Shown: positions 57,701-64,000 of the stretch, piece by piece
Layout: every line of letters starts with the position of its first letter
Position numbering within the stretch: the stretch's first letter is position 1
Assembly: GCF_027172205.1 (NCBI RefSeq)
Contig: NC_070619.1
Coordinates: 382,001-446,000, forward strand
Direction of reading: 5' to 3'
From: Podarcis raffonei
Taxonomy: Eukaryota; Chordata; Lepidosauria; Squamata; Lacertidae
Length of the DNA: 64,000 bases
Notes under the pieces: generated by a model
Database searches by the model: none
What the model was told of the DNA's origin: nothing
What the model saw: only the letters and a program-made list of their open reading frames with translations
Position numbers and translations under genes: made by a program

Positions 57701-59748
57701 CAAGACCAGCCTTGGGAAGCCTGCAGCCTGGGGTCCAAATTCAGCCCTACAGATCTCTCTCTGTGTCCCTTGAGAATCTCTCCCTGGGTGGAAAGCATCC
57801 TCACACTGTGAGAATGCCTTCCCTTCCCTGCACAAAGGGTGGGGGAAGGAGTGTGTGCACATGTGTGTGCAGCAATCTCTGATGTGTGGGTGGCCAGCCC
57901 CTCTCACCACAGACGGCTCCCTCAGAAGGTGGTTCGTGGCTTGAAAAGGGTTTTCCACCCTGCTTCCTTCCCCTGCAGCTGGTGGGTGGGGACAAGCACA
58001 TCACAGTAGCTTGTGTGCAACACGTGTTCCGGCGCAGACATGCTCACTCCTAAGCATCCTGGCAGCATGGCTTCCCTTACCTCTTGGCAAGCTCATCAAG
58101 TTCTGCTCGCAGCTTCCCAATTTCAATCTGCAGCTTCGCCCTCTCTCTGGCCGTCTCATCAAGAACTCTCCGGGCATCTGCCAACTCTGACTCATAGAGG
58201 GCCTTGATGCCGGTCACCTGCACAGAGGGGAGAATCAGGTACCCCCACCAGCCTCTGGGGAATATACAGAGCAGCAGAAGGGTGGGTGCCATTTGCCCCC
58301 CCCCCAAGCATGGAGAAGAGCCCCCCCCCCAGGCCACAGCAGGAAAGGGGCAAAAGAGGCCAAGGCCACAGCAGAAGAGCAGTGTGGGAGCCACTTTCTC
58401 CTCCCAGAGCAGCAACATCTATTATCTTCATCCTCCTGCCCATATTTCTCCAGAAATGCTTTTCCCTGCTCCTTTCTGAACAGCCTACCTCTCAGCAACT
58501 CTGCCATTTTGGGGGGTCCTGCCCATAGAATGATTCAGTGTCATTAGAAGCAACATGAAGCGCTCAGCCAACCACTAAAAAGAAATGTTGCCCTAGCAAT
58601 AGGATTGGGTCCTTATTTAGCGCTTTGGACGCCTTGGGAAAAGCAGACCAAGCGAGAGTGCTGTTCATATTCCAGCCACTCTGGAAGGGAGGCCGAGGAC
58701 ATCCCTGCGCAGAACTGAAGCTCTGAAATGGCGCAGCTCAAGGCTGCCCCAGGAAACAGGACACTTTGCCACAAGGCTTTGTCCACAGCCAGAGGAGCGG
58801 GAAGCCCAGCCCCACCTGCAGGGCCATGGGGTCCCCATCTCTGCTCAAGCAGGAAGCTGGAAGGAAGCAAGGGAGCAGCTGAGCTAGGGGCATGCAGGAT
58901 GACAGATGCCTCCCGACAAAGGAGGCAGCGGCTTCTTCTTTTCTTGTGCCACCAGGCTCTCCGAACTTTTTGAAGGGACCAGCACAGAAAGGCTCTGGGA
59001 GGCCGCTGGGGTAAGAGGGGCCTCCCAAGCGCTTTCGACCAGCTCTCTCACCCAAGCCCCGAGGCAGGAGGAGGGAAGAAAAGAGCAAGAGCGGAGAGGC
59101 AGCAGCTTCTCTGGCGGGAAGAAGCCGGGAGGGAGCGGCTGAGAGGGACCGGCAGCGGGGAGAAACCGACGCGAGGGGAGATCCTGCGATCCCCGAGGAC
59201 AGCACACATGCACACCCACGCCCGCCCTAGGAAACCGCCAGAAGGTTCCGCCCCTTCTGCTCCTGGGACTCCCGGGGTGAGCTAGATGCCCTCGGGGCGA
59301 CCTCGCCAGCAATGAAGAGCCGCCTGGCGTGGCGAAACGAGGCTGCCGGGGCGGCGGCTCTTCTCGCCCCCACCGCCGGGCTGTCGCCACCCGCTGGATG
59401 GCCGAGGTCGCCCTCGCGAACCCCTCCCGAGGCGGGCCGCCAGAGGGGCGGGACTCTCTCGCACAACAGCCCGGCCAGGTGGGCCGCCCTCCTCCCTCCG
59501 TGGCGCACCTCTCTCGTGACCACCTCCTCCTTCTCGGAGACGCGCAGCAGCAGCCGGTCGTTCTCGAGCTCGAGGGCGCGCACCCGCTCGATGTAGTGGG
59601 CCAGGCGGTCGTTGAGGTGCCGCAGCTCCTCCTTCTCCTGCAGCCGCGAGATGCGCGTCGGCGACAGAGGGGTTTCGGCCGGCGGCGGCGCTCTGGGGGT
59701 GCCCGGGGAGGGGGCCGGAGGGGCGGCCGAAGGCGGAGAGGAGGACAT
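39163..59748 (-). CDS. LMNB2: Lamin B2, 12 coding exons
   Basis: B-type nuclear lamin, an intermediate-filament protein that polymerises under the inner nuclear membrane. Joining exons 59,748-59,509, 58,217-58,081, 44,547-44,391, 43,346-43,221, 42,415-42,245, 41,962-41,837, 41,453-41,233, 41,068-40,780, 40,655-40,548, 40,236-40,117, 39,951-39,847 and 39,204-39,163 gives 613 codons plus stop, against 620 aa in human LMNB2. Order of parts: Ser/Pro/Ala-rich head with an LSPTR Cdk site, alpha-helical rod ending [11 protein letters not shown], a second LSPSPS site, the nuclear signal KRKR, an Ig-like lamin tail domain, an acidic stretch and a CTVM CaaX box for farnesylation. [20 protein letters not shown] and other blocks are almost identical to human LMNB2. 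All introns are GT-AG and all phases agree. Start: GCCGCCATG Kozak context with an in-frame TGA 15 nt upstream. Intron 2 is 13.5 kb and full of mobile elements. Confidence 0.97.
39669..39718 (+). repeat. (GT)n(GA)n microsatellite in LMNB2 intron 11
   Basis: A run of GT dinucleotides passes directly into a run of GA dinucleotides. Likely length-variable between individuals. Confidence 0.95.
39847..39951 (-). CDS. LMNB2: LMNB2 exon 11: tail, acidic stretch
   Basis: 105 bp, [20 protein letters not shown] to EEDLFHQQ. The Glu/Asp run matches the acidic tail of human LMNB2, though shorter. Confidence 0.96.
40117..40236 (-). CDS. LMNB2: LMNB2 exon 10: lamin tail Ig fold
   Basis: 120 bp, [20 protein letters not shown] to ...TYLVNSDGE; acceptor TGCTAG, donor GTAGGT. 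Confidence 0.96.
40548..40655 (-). CDS. LMNB2: LMNB2 exon 9: lamin tail Ig fold
   Basis: 108 bp, [20 protein letters not shown] to ...[10 protein letters not shown]; acceptor CCTCAG, donor GTAAGT. Confidence 0.96.
40780..41068 (-). CDS. LMNB2: LMNB2 exon 8: rod end, nuclear signal, start of tail domain
   Basis: 289 bp. Holds [20 protein letters not shown] (second Cdk site), a Ser-rich stretch, GKRKRLE as nuclear localisation signal, and the first strands of the lamin tail Ig fold ending VQLKNCSDK. Confidence 0.96.
41233..41453 (-). CDS. LMNB2: LMNB2 exon 7: end of coil 2
   Basis: 221 bp, from [20 protein letters not shown] to the rod-end signature [11 protein letters not shown], with the last Arg codon split by the intron (donor GTACGG). 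Confidence 0.97.
41837..41962 (-). CDS. LMNB2: LMNB2 exon 6: coil 2
   Basis: 126 bp, [20 protein letters not shown] to ...YQLSGLQKQ; acceptor CCGTCAG, donor GTGAGG. Confidence 0.97.
42245..42415 (-). CDS. LMNB2: LMNB2 exon 5: end of coil 1B, linker, start of coil 2
   Basis: 171 bp, [20 protein letters not shown] to ...[12 protein letters not shown]; acceptor TTCCCAG, donor GTGAGG. Confidence 0.97.
43221..43346 (-). CDS. LMNB2: LMNB2 exon 4: coil 1B
   Basis: 126 bp, [20 protein letters not shown] to ...DFRKNIFEE; acceptor TTCCCAG, donor GTAGAA. Same length as the human exon as I recall it. Confidence 0.97.
44391..44547 (-). CDS. LMNB2: LMNB2 exon 3: coil 1B
   Basis: 157 bp; completes the split Ser codon and runs [20 protein letters not shown] to ...LRAQLAK, ending in frame at donor GTAAAG. 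It lies 13.5 kb from exon 2. Confidence 0.96.
44851..45170. mobile_element. Truncated MITE (ACCGTATTTTTCGCCCTATA end), in LMNB2 intron 2
   Basis: Begins TACCGTATTTTTCGCCCTAT and GGACGCACC, an end sequence shared by a widespread vertebrate DNA-transposon group, followed by a GC-rich body with internal inverted GCAAGCCTTGCG-like blocks. It stops at an L1 piece, so the other terminus is lost or displaced. Confidence 0.6.
45171..45960 (+). mobile_element. L1 LINE 3' fragment (ORF2 end, 3' UTR, poly(A))
   Basis: Encodes the ORF2 C-terminus: a Cys-rich region with MWWDCK near 45.37 kb, then [20 protein letters not shown] and [14 protein letters not shown], ending FQEVL and a stop. An in-frame stop lies near 45,333 and a frame change near 45.38 kb. 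The poly(A) tail is at about 45,952-45,964. Same subfamily as the piece at 8.17-8.91 kb. It lies antisense to LMNB2. Confidence 0.88.
45995..46420 (+). repeat. Pyrimidine-rich tract in LMNB2 intron 2
   Basis: About 425 bp dominated by C and T (runs of CCCTCC, TCTTCTT and CCCCCC) with few interruptions, strongly purine-rich on the gene strand. The short proline/leucine frames here are composition effects. Confidence 0.8.
46422..47163. mobile_element. 742-bp MITE with TA target duplication and internal hairpin tandem repeat
   Basis: Terminal inverted repeats of about 22 bp (CAGTGGTGCCTCGCAAGACG left, its complement with one change right) are flanked by TA at 46,420-46,421 and 47,164-47,165, a Tc1/mariner-like signature. 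Subterminal copies of TTCTTGCGAAGC-type words recur. The core has three tandem units of about 100 bp starting near 46,650, 46,750 and 46,849, each with an inverted repeat around GCAGCGCAGCGTTCGCTGC. No transposase. Confidence 0.9.
47166..47617. other. Unassigned intron sequence, possibly a retroviral leader
   Basis: Contains a TATA-like GCGTATATAAGTG and a C/A-rich stretch but no coding motif. It could be the LTR or leader of the env-like fossil that follows the CR1 piece; no repeated end was found to prove it. Confidence 0.3.
47618..48202 (+). mobile_element. CR1 LINE fragment (endonuclease region)
   Basis: Plus strand encodes [50 protein letters not shown] and the catalytic [11 protein letters not shown], in the order expected for the CR1 endonuclease. 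The frame 47,671-48,249 is open, so the copy is fairly young, though truncated at both ends. Confidence 0.92.
48203..49400 (+). mobile_element. Possible retroviral env-like fossil
   Basis: Short plus-strand frames carry phrases reminiscent of gammaretrovirus-like envelope surface units: several NxS/T sites and a CWIC motif (near 48.99 kb) followed by a Pro/Leu stretch. No LTR pair, gag or pol belongs to it clearly. It is broken in several places. The assignment is tentative. Confidence 0.3.
49432..49592. mobile_element. 161-bp TA-flanked MITE, ACCTCGGGTTAAG family
   Basis: Ends GTGGTACCTCGGGTTAAG and CTTAACCCGAGGTACCACC are inverted repeats next to TA. The internal sequence is the reverse complement of blocks in the element at 32,878-33,109, so both are one family. 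Confidence 0.85.
49746..51628 (+). mobile_element. L1 LINE, 3' half of ORF2 with poly(A) tail
   Basis: Begins inside the reverse transcriptase ([25 protein letters not shown]) and continues through the domain after it ([20 protein letters not shown]) to the Cys-rich MWWECN motif near 50.99 kb. The 3' UTR ends in AATAAA-containing A-rich sequence at about 51.59-51.63 kb. Stops interrupt the frame near 49,957, 50,229, 50,623, 50,944 and 51,241, so the copy is old and dead. It is a more diverged L1 lineage than the piece at 45.2 kb and lies antisense to LMNB2. Confidence 0.88.
51773..52208 (-). repeat. 3' LTR of the intronic gypsy element
   Basis: TGTAATGGG...CCCTGACA on plus, 436 bp, a direct copy of 56,309-56,742. 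The end of the pol reading frame overlaps its start. Confidence 0.93.
56309..56742 (-). repeat. 5' LTR of the intronic gypsy element
   Basis: Direct copy of the 3' LTR, bordered outside by the GATTA target duplication. Confidence 0.93.
56748..58080. other. LMNB2: Remainder of LMNB2 intron 2
   Basis: Intron sequence with no exon-like frame. A dispersed repeat piece (TCAGTGGGTCTACTCTAAGC type) lies near 57.19-57.27 kb; relatives occur near 38.4 and 62.8 kb. Confidence 0.6.
58081..58217 (-). CDS. LMNB2: LMNB2 exon 2: coil 1A to coil 1B
   Basis: 137 bp, starting [12 protein letters not shown] after a CTGTGCAG acceptor and ending mid-codon (AG) before GTAAGG. Encodes linker L1 and the start of coil 1B. 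Confidence 0.97.
59509..59748 (-). CDS. LMNB2: LMNB2 exon 1: head and start of coil 1A
   Basis: Eighty codons. Residues 1-30 are Ser, Pro and Ala rich; [20 protein letters not shown] marks the mitotic Cdk site and the start of coil 1A. The exon ends ...VVTRE at a codon boundary with donor GTGCGC. Confidence 0.97.
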
Positions 59749-59807
59749 GGCGGCGACTCCTCATTCAATCCGCCCGGCACTGGGCGGGAAGGCGAGAGCG
59801 AGGGCGG

Positions 59808-59820
59808 CACAAAATGGCGG
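59808..59820 (-). promoter_or_regulatory. YY1-like motif
   Basis: ACAAAATGGCGGG on plus, CCCGCCATTTTGT on the gene strand, matching the YY1 core AANATGGCG. It lies about 60 bp above the LMNB2 start codon; a second copy, GCCGCCATTTTG on plus, is at about 59,971-59,982. Confidence 0.6.
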
Positions 59821-59852
59821 GCCCGCGCGCCAAGCTCGGAGGAGTCGCCGCC

Positions 59853-59882
59853 TCATGCGGTGCACCACGGGAAATCGAGTCC
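59853..59882 (-). promoter_or_regulatory. ZNF143-like site 1
   Basis: On minus the site reads GGACTCGATTTCCCGTGGTG followed by CACCGCATG, resembling the long SBS element ACTACAATTCCCA-GAATGC bound by ZNF143. Confidence 0.45.
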
Positions 59883-59921
59883 TCCGCCCGGGCCAAGCGG
59901 AGGCGGAGCTTCGCGGGCCTT

Positions 59922-59949
59922 CCGCAAAGCACCATGGGGAACGTAGTCC
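59922..59949 (-). promoter_or_regulatory. ZNF143-like site 2
   Basis: On minus the site reads GGACTACGTTCCCCATGGTG followed by CTTTGCGG. This is a closer match than site 1, including the ACTAC block and the TGCGG end, 69 bp away and in the same orientation. Confidence 0.55.
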
Positions 59950-60639
59950 TCTCCCTCTTGGCCCTCGCAGCCGCCATTTTGTCGCCTGGAGGCGGTTTTG
60001 TGTGTTTTCTCCTCGCGCGCTCGCCTCGAAACGCGTTTGTTTGTTTGGGTACGTAAGTTTAAGAGACACGTTATGGCGCAATGAAAGCGGTCTGTTGGTG
60101 GAGATGAAGTTTCCCGCCTTCCCCGGAAAGAGCGAGCGAGCGAGCGAGGCTGGTTCCTCGTCCCGTGCCTCCTCTTTGGGCGCCCTTCTCCACGTTGTCC
60201 CTCAGGCACGGGCTCCGCTGGAGGGGCCTCCTATCCGGCCTCCTGGTGAGGGAGCTGGCCTGGGGCCGAGGAGAGAAGCCGGCGGACTTTCCTGGGGGGG
60301 CCGCTCATAGAATCCCCTGCGGAGCAGCCGCGGCTCTTCCGCCCAAAGGAGGCTCCGCAGGCGAGGCGGGAATGGCGGCCCCGATCCCGCTTGACCCGTG
60401 GAGCTCGCAAGGAGGAGGGGGGGTCTCCCGAGGCCGCGTCTGGCCCAGCGGAGAGAAGGGCGGGAGCTCCCGGGGACGGCGGCACCTCCGCTTCCTTTTA
60501 TGTTTGTTTTTTTAAGCAAAGTAATAACAATAAATAAATGGAAATGTGCACCCCACCCCCGAGACCATTCCATGGTAATTATTCATCCTCCCAAAATTTC
60601 AGCAGTTCTTGCACAGCACAAATTCTATAGACACCTTCC

Positions 60640-60769
60640 ATGGGCTACTTTTAAAATTGCATTTTAACCTGTATTTTAAATTGGTTTGTTTTTTCCTATT
60701 ATGTTTTTACTGTAATTTTACTGGTGTTAGCCGCCCTGGGCCCGGGAGGGCGGGGTATAAATAAAATTA

Positions 60770-60818
<49 letters not shown>
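60640..60818 (+). mobile_element. LINE/SINE 3' tail with (ATT)n microsatellite
   Basis: GTTAGCCGCCCTGGGCCCGG, then GGGCGGGGTATAAATAAA, then about 50 bp of ATT repeats (60,768-60,816). This is the 3' tail of a dispersed reptile retroposon; the 5' part is not recognised. Confidence 0.7.
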
Positions 60819-60819
<1 letters not shown>

Positions 60820-61073
60820 CTCCTTCGCCCTGCGGCTTCTGAATCGCTCAGGCTCACCCACTTTAGCTTGGGGAGGACAGGCGGAGCCGCCTAGCGCTTG
60901 GTGGGTGTGACACTGAGGAGCAGAGGGAGCTCCTTGGTCCAGGATCTGCCCTCTTGTCAAGGAGTTTGTACAGGTCCCCCGAAAGAAGAAGTCCTGGGGA
61001 CAGAGGCACTTGGGTTGCATTTGCCAAGGAGAGCAGTGCATGGTGAATGCCGGCTCTGCTTGCCAACCTGCCC
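60819..61073. other. Intergenic sequence
   Basis: No gene or repeat that I can support. Confidence 0.4.
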
Positions 61074-61086
61074 TGAAAAGAGACCT

Positions 61087-61494
61087 AACAATTTAACCCC
61101 CGTGTTGCAAACAACAGTCAGTAATCTCCAAGGCAACACGATGACCAACGACAATGATTCAATATCAATATACACTCTTTATATAGTATGAAATCACATA
61201 AACAGAAAACTTATGAATCTCTGAAAGTCACAAAATATCAAAATATCACTCTTAATGGATTCTCTTGAAAACAAAACCTTATCTGGTGAAAACTTTCATA
61301 AACTAAGCTGTACAGCCTGTTTTCACCAGATAAGAATCTGATACATTGCTTCTTTCAGAGACTTGCATAGTCTTCAAAGACTTTTAGAGACTTATAAGAC
61401 ATGTTTATTTGGTTTTATTTCCTATTATATAAAGAGTGTATATTGATATCATATCTTTGATTTTGGTCATCGTGTTGCCTTGGAGATTACTGAT
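61087..61494. mobile_element. Foldback insertion with 13-bp target duplication
   Basis: Direct repeats TGAAAAGAGACCT flank it at 61,074-61,086 and 61,495-61,507. Inside, CAGTAATCTCCAAGGCAACA at about 61,119 is matched by its reverse complement near 61,493, and the match extends about 75 bp with a few differences, through ATATACACTCTTTATATA. A smaller inner inverted pair (CTTATCTGGTGAAAAC and GTTTTCACCAGATAAG) lies around 61,300. About 30 extra bases sit only at the left end. No coding capacity; superfamily unknown. Confidence 0.75.
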
Positions 61495-61507
61495 TGAAAA
61501 GAGACCT

Positions 61508-63135
61508 GGCAGAGCAGTCATGTCCCCAAGAGGAGTGCTGTGCAAAGACAGCACCCCTAGAGTCCATCCCCACAGTTTTGCCTGCCAAAGCTCCATCTGC
61601 TGCTTCCAGACAGCAAAAGGGAGCTGAGTGCGCAGCAAAATTCCACATGGTGCCTGATGGGCACCAACCTGTCACAGGGCCAACCTAGGCCTGTTCCTCC
61701 ACCCCAAAGTCTGCAAGAGCCGCTTTCTGTTTCTCCTGGGCAAGGCAGGCTTATGCCACGGGTTGGCTTGTCTTGGTGTGCAAATTGTGCTTTTCGCAAC
61801 AGTTTCACAGGCTGCACGGGGGTGGGTGGTTACTGGTGGGGACCAGGCTCACTGTCCCACAGTTGGGCTCCTCCATAAGGAAGTAGCCTTCGGTGGCGGC
61901 TTCCTGCCATGCTGGGCCAAGCAAAGACATCCGCTTGCCTCTGCTTTCCATGCCAGCATTTGGCCTCCCTGCTTGACAGTTGGCTCCACACCTGCTTTTC
62001 CTAGGCTATTAGGGGCGAGGGAGCTTTCTTGGGGGGGCATCTGCAGCTGGACATCAGAGGTGCCCCCCCAACTAGTCCAACATTGAGAGTGCCACTGGGA
62101 CCAACTAGATGCACACAAACATAGCAGCGTAGCAGCATCAACTCTCACCCCACTCAACTTATATAAATCTCTGTAATCTTTGTGCAGCTGCCTTTGGCAC
62201 CGGATGGCGTCAACCCTTGTGGCCAGGAGGCATTGGTAGCCTTTTGGATTTGCCAAAGCGCAGCTTAAAGCAGTTCTCCAAATTGCTCCTGGTCATTTCT
62301 GGCTGTTGGAGAAGCAAATTCTAGCATTTCACCATGTGCTGCAGCATGTGCACAGGACAGGGGGGCTGCAACATGTGCAAAGGGCAGGGGGGCAGCTGTC
62401 CCACCCCATCAAGTACAGTAAAACAATAGAAATACTTAACTAACTAACCAATCACCCCTAACAAAAGTCCTCCCAACCAAGTAACCCTCCCCCCCCCGCA
62501 AAAATCCTGACTATGCCCATGTGTTGCAATATATCTGCCCTGAATCCCCCAACATTCAGTTTCACTGGGTGCGGTTTGCAAGGAAGGGAGATGCAGCCCC
62601 CTTTCTCCAGCCACACGCCCTGAGGCACTTTCCTGTCCTCCTAGTCCCTCTGCCATCCCTTGCCTTCCTTCTAAGCTAATTTACTCCTGTCTTCAGGCCC
62701 CATCCAGGCTTGTCCTCTGCAGTTTGGTGCTTTGGCTTGTACCCACCATTGAAATTAATGGACCATAGTCATGTCCATTATATCCAATGGGTCTACTCAT
62801 AGTAGGGCTAACACTGGCTGAACCTCCTTGGCTCAGTGTCTTATCAAAGCTGAATGATGCCAAACCATCACAGCCTCTTGAGCAGCCTTATTTTAAGTTG
62901 GAGCACATATTTGTCCAAAGGTCAGGCCAGCGAGGTAACCGTTCAAGGCTGCTAGAACGTCCAAGCTGCATCCACCTAAGGGTGACTGGGGCAGAGTCCT
63001 GTATGGAACAGAAGTCGAGGGATTGCAGCTCCAACCCAGTGAAAGAGGCAGGCTGTCCTCAGTGCTGGCCCCACTCCTCCCTGGGGAGTGACACAGAGCC
63101 TTTGCCCTCTCTGCTTTCTCTGTTGACTGGTCACT
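61508..63135. other. Intergenic sequence upstream of LMNB2
   Basis: Frames are short and without domains. A dispersed repeat piece (ATCCAATGGGTCTACTCATA type) lies at about 62,740-62,815. I see no gene. Confidence 0.5.
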
Positions 63136-63490
63136 GTAAAATGTAAAGGTTCATTATTGTTTCACAAGTTGTGTATGTCTTTAAGGGCCAGGGCCAGGGC
63201 AAATAACGGGACCCAGTCTTGCAGCTGTGAAACATAGCAGGTGCTGCTGAGTTGTGTTTATCAAGCTGTGTCAGCAACTGGGTCTAGTATATAAAGAGCA
63301 GCACCTAGCTCCTCTCCCATTACCCTGGGGGATGGGTTGGTGGTTGGGTCTGGTTTGTTGTTGTTATCTTTAGTGTAAAAGAAGTTTTTGTTTTTGTTAT
63401 TAAAACCTTGATAGTTATTTTTTAGTTCCTTGTCATGCATGGTCTCCCCAGCAAGCTCTCTGCAGCACTACTAACCTGCAAATAGCCAAC
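63136..63490 (+). mobile_element. Solo LTR, same family as the LTRs beside the minisatellite
   Basis: Uninterrupted copy of about 355 bp: TGTAAAATGTAAAGG start, TATATAAAGAGCAGCACC core promoter, GGTTGGTGGTTGGG block, CTGCAAATAGCCA end. The 8.9-kb and 24.2/29.0-kb copies align to it. No array sequence flanks it, so LTR and minisatellite are separable. Fossil; the exact ends are uncertain by a few bases. Confidence 0.8.
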
Positions 63491-64000
63491 ATTCTCCACT
63501 TGCTGGCCCCCCGCTCCAGCACCTGACCACATGCCATTCTTTGTAAACAGCAGCCTGTCTGGGCAGCAGAGGCTCCTTTAGCCTTGTGGTGGCCGCTGCA
63601 CATAGAGGCAGCTGGGGTTCTGAGCTTTGGTGCTGAGCGACTGTGGGGTGTAGTTGGGTGTGTGAAGGCTGAGCTGGAAGTGATCACCAGACATGAAACC
63701 AGACAGGGCTTCCTGTTTCCATGGCACAAAAGTCAGTACCTGGGTCCTTGACTGACAGCTTCTATGCTTCTGTGCAGCATCTGCATGTGGCTTAAACCAT
63801 AGATGGGGACTCATTGCGGCCCTTCCCACTGTGAAAATTACCTCAAGTTTGGGATTCTGTGACCAGGGCTGTGTGCTCTGGGCAGCTGTGAATAAATAAT
63901 CCTGCCTGTGCTGCTGCGAGAGGCCCCTGGGCAGAGCCCAGGGAGGCCAGAGACCCAGCTGCTCCAGTCCCACCTGCCTGTGTTTTCTGAAACCAGCTTT
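63491..64000. other. Intergenic sequence at the right edge
   Basis: Frames of up to 131 codons exist but carry no domain or splice context that I recognise. Confidence 0.4.

Larger units (their letters stand above)
59000..60480. promoter_or_regulatory. LMNB2: CpG-island promoter of LMNB2
   Basis: Dense CpG and GC-rich sequence covers exon 1 and about 0.7 kb upstream, with no clear TATA box. Initiation is expected to be dispersed between about 59.76 and 59.95 kb on minus. Long frames on both strands here are composition effects. Confidence 0.8.

Noticed and set aside
58884-59810. 308-codon minus frame overlapping LMNB2 exon 1
   Set aside because: Out of frame with the lamin sequence and rich in Pro/Arg because of CpG content.
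59612-60310. 232-codon plus-strand frame over the LMNB2 promoter
   Set aside because: Antisense to exon 1 in a CpG island, with no domain; a composition artefact.

Overview
The window is vertebrate nuclear DNA, most likely from a squamate reptile. It holds one clear host gene, lamin B2 (LMNB2) on the minus strand with all 12 coding exons, among CR1 and L1 LINE pieces, Ty1/copia and Ty3/gypsy LTR-element fossils, hAT-like and TA-flanked MITEs, and a tRNA-derived SINE. A lacertid-like lizard is a guess from the repeat flavour only; no repeat library could be searched.

Left half (1-32.7 kb). About 19 kb is a GC-rich minisatellite with a basic period near 45-51 bp and higher-order repeats near 0.96 kb. 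The G-rich strand is on plus from 1 to about 16.83 kb and on minus from there to 32.7 kb. The centre of this inversion is a sharp inverted repeat: two 136-bp arms (16,559-16,694 and 16,868-17,003) that match at 132 of 136 bases by my hand alignment. Pieces of one LTR family lie in mirror orientation on the two sides (8.91-9.19 kb reversed, 24.19-29.16 kb forward), which suggests a very large inverted duplication. The arrays are broken by a copia fossil, a gypsy solo LTR, CR1 and L1 fragments, another solo LTR, and a four-deep nest (LTR, then an ORF1-only L1-like element, then a gypsy element, then an L1 3' piece), with target duplications at three levels.

Middle (32.7-35.8 kb). This stretch holds MITEs, a three-unit palindromic tandem repeat, and degenerate CCCTAA telomere-like tracts broken by a hAT-like MITE and a SINE. 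With the minisatellite next door, this suggests a present or former subtelomere.

Right half (35.8-60.5 kb). LMNB2 runs from a CpG-rich promoter with YY1-like and ZNF143-like motifs (about 59.75-60.0 kb) to a CaaX-box last exon at 39.16 kb, with a candidate poly(A) signal at 35.85 kb. The predicted protein is 613 aa with every intron GT-AG. Intron 2 is 13.5 kb and has collected L1 and CR1 pieces, MITEs, a possible retroviral env fossil and a young gypsy element in gene-sense orientation. From 60.5 to 64 kb there is no recognisable gene, only a repeat tail with an (ATT)n tract, a foldback insertion and a solo LTR of the same family seen in the left half.
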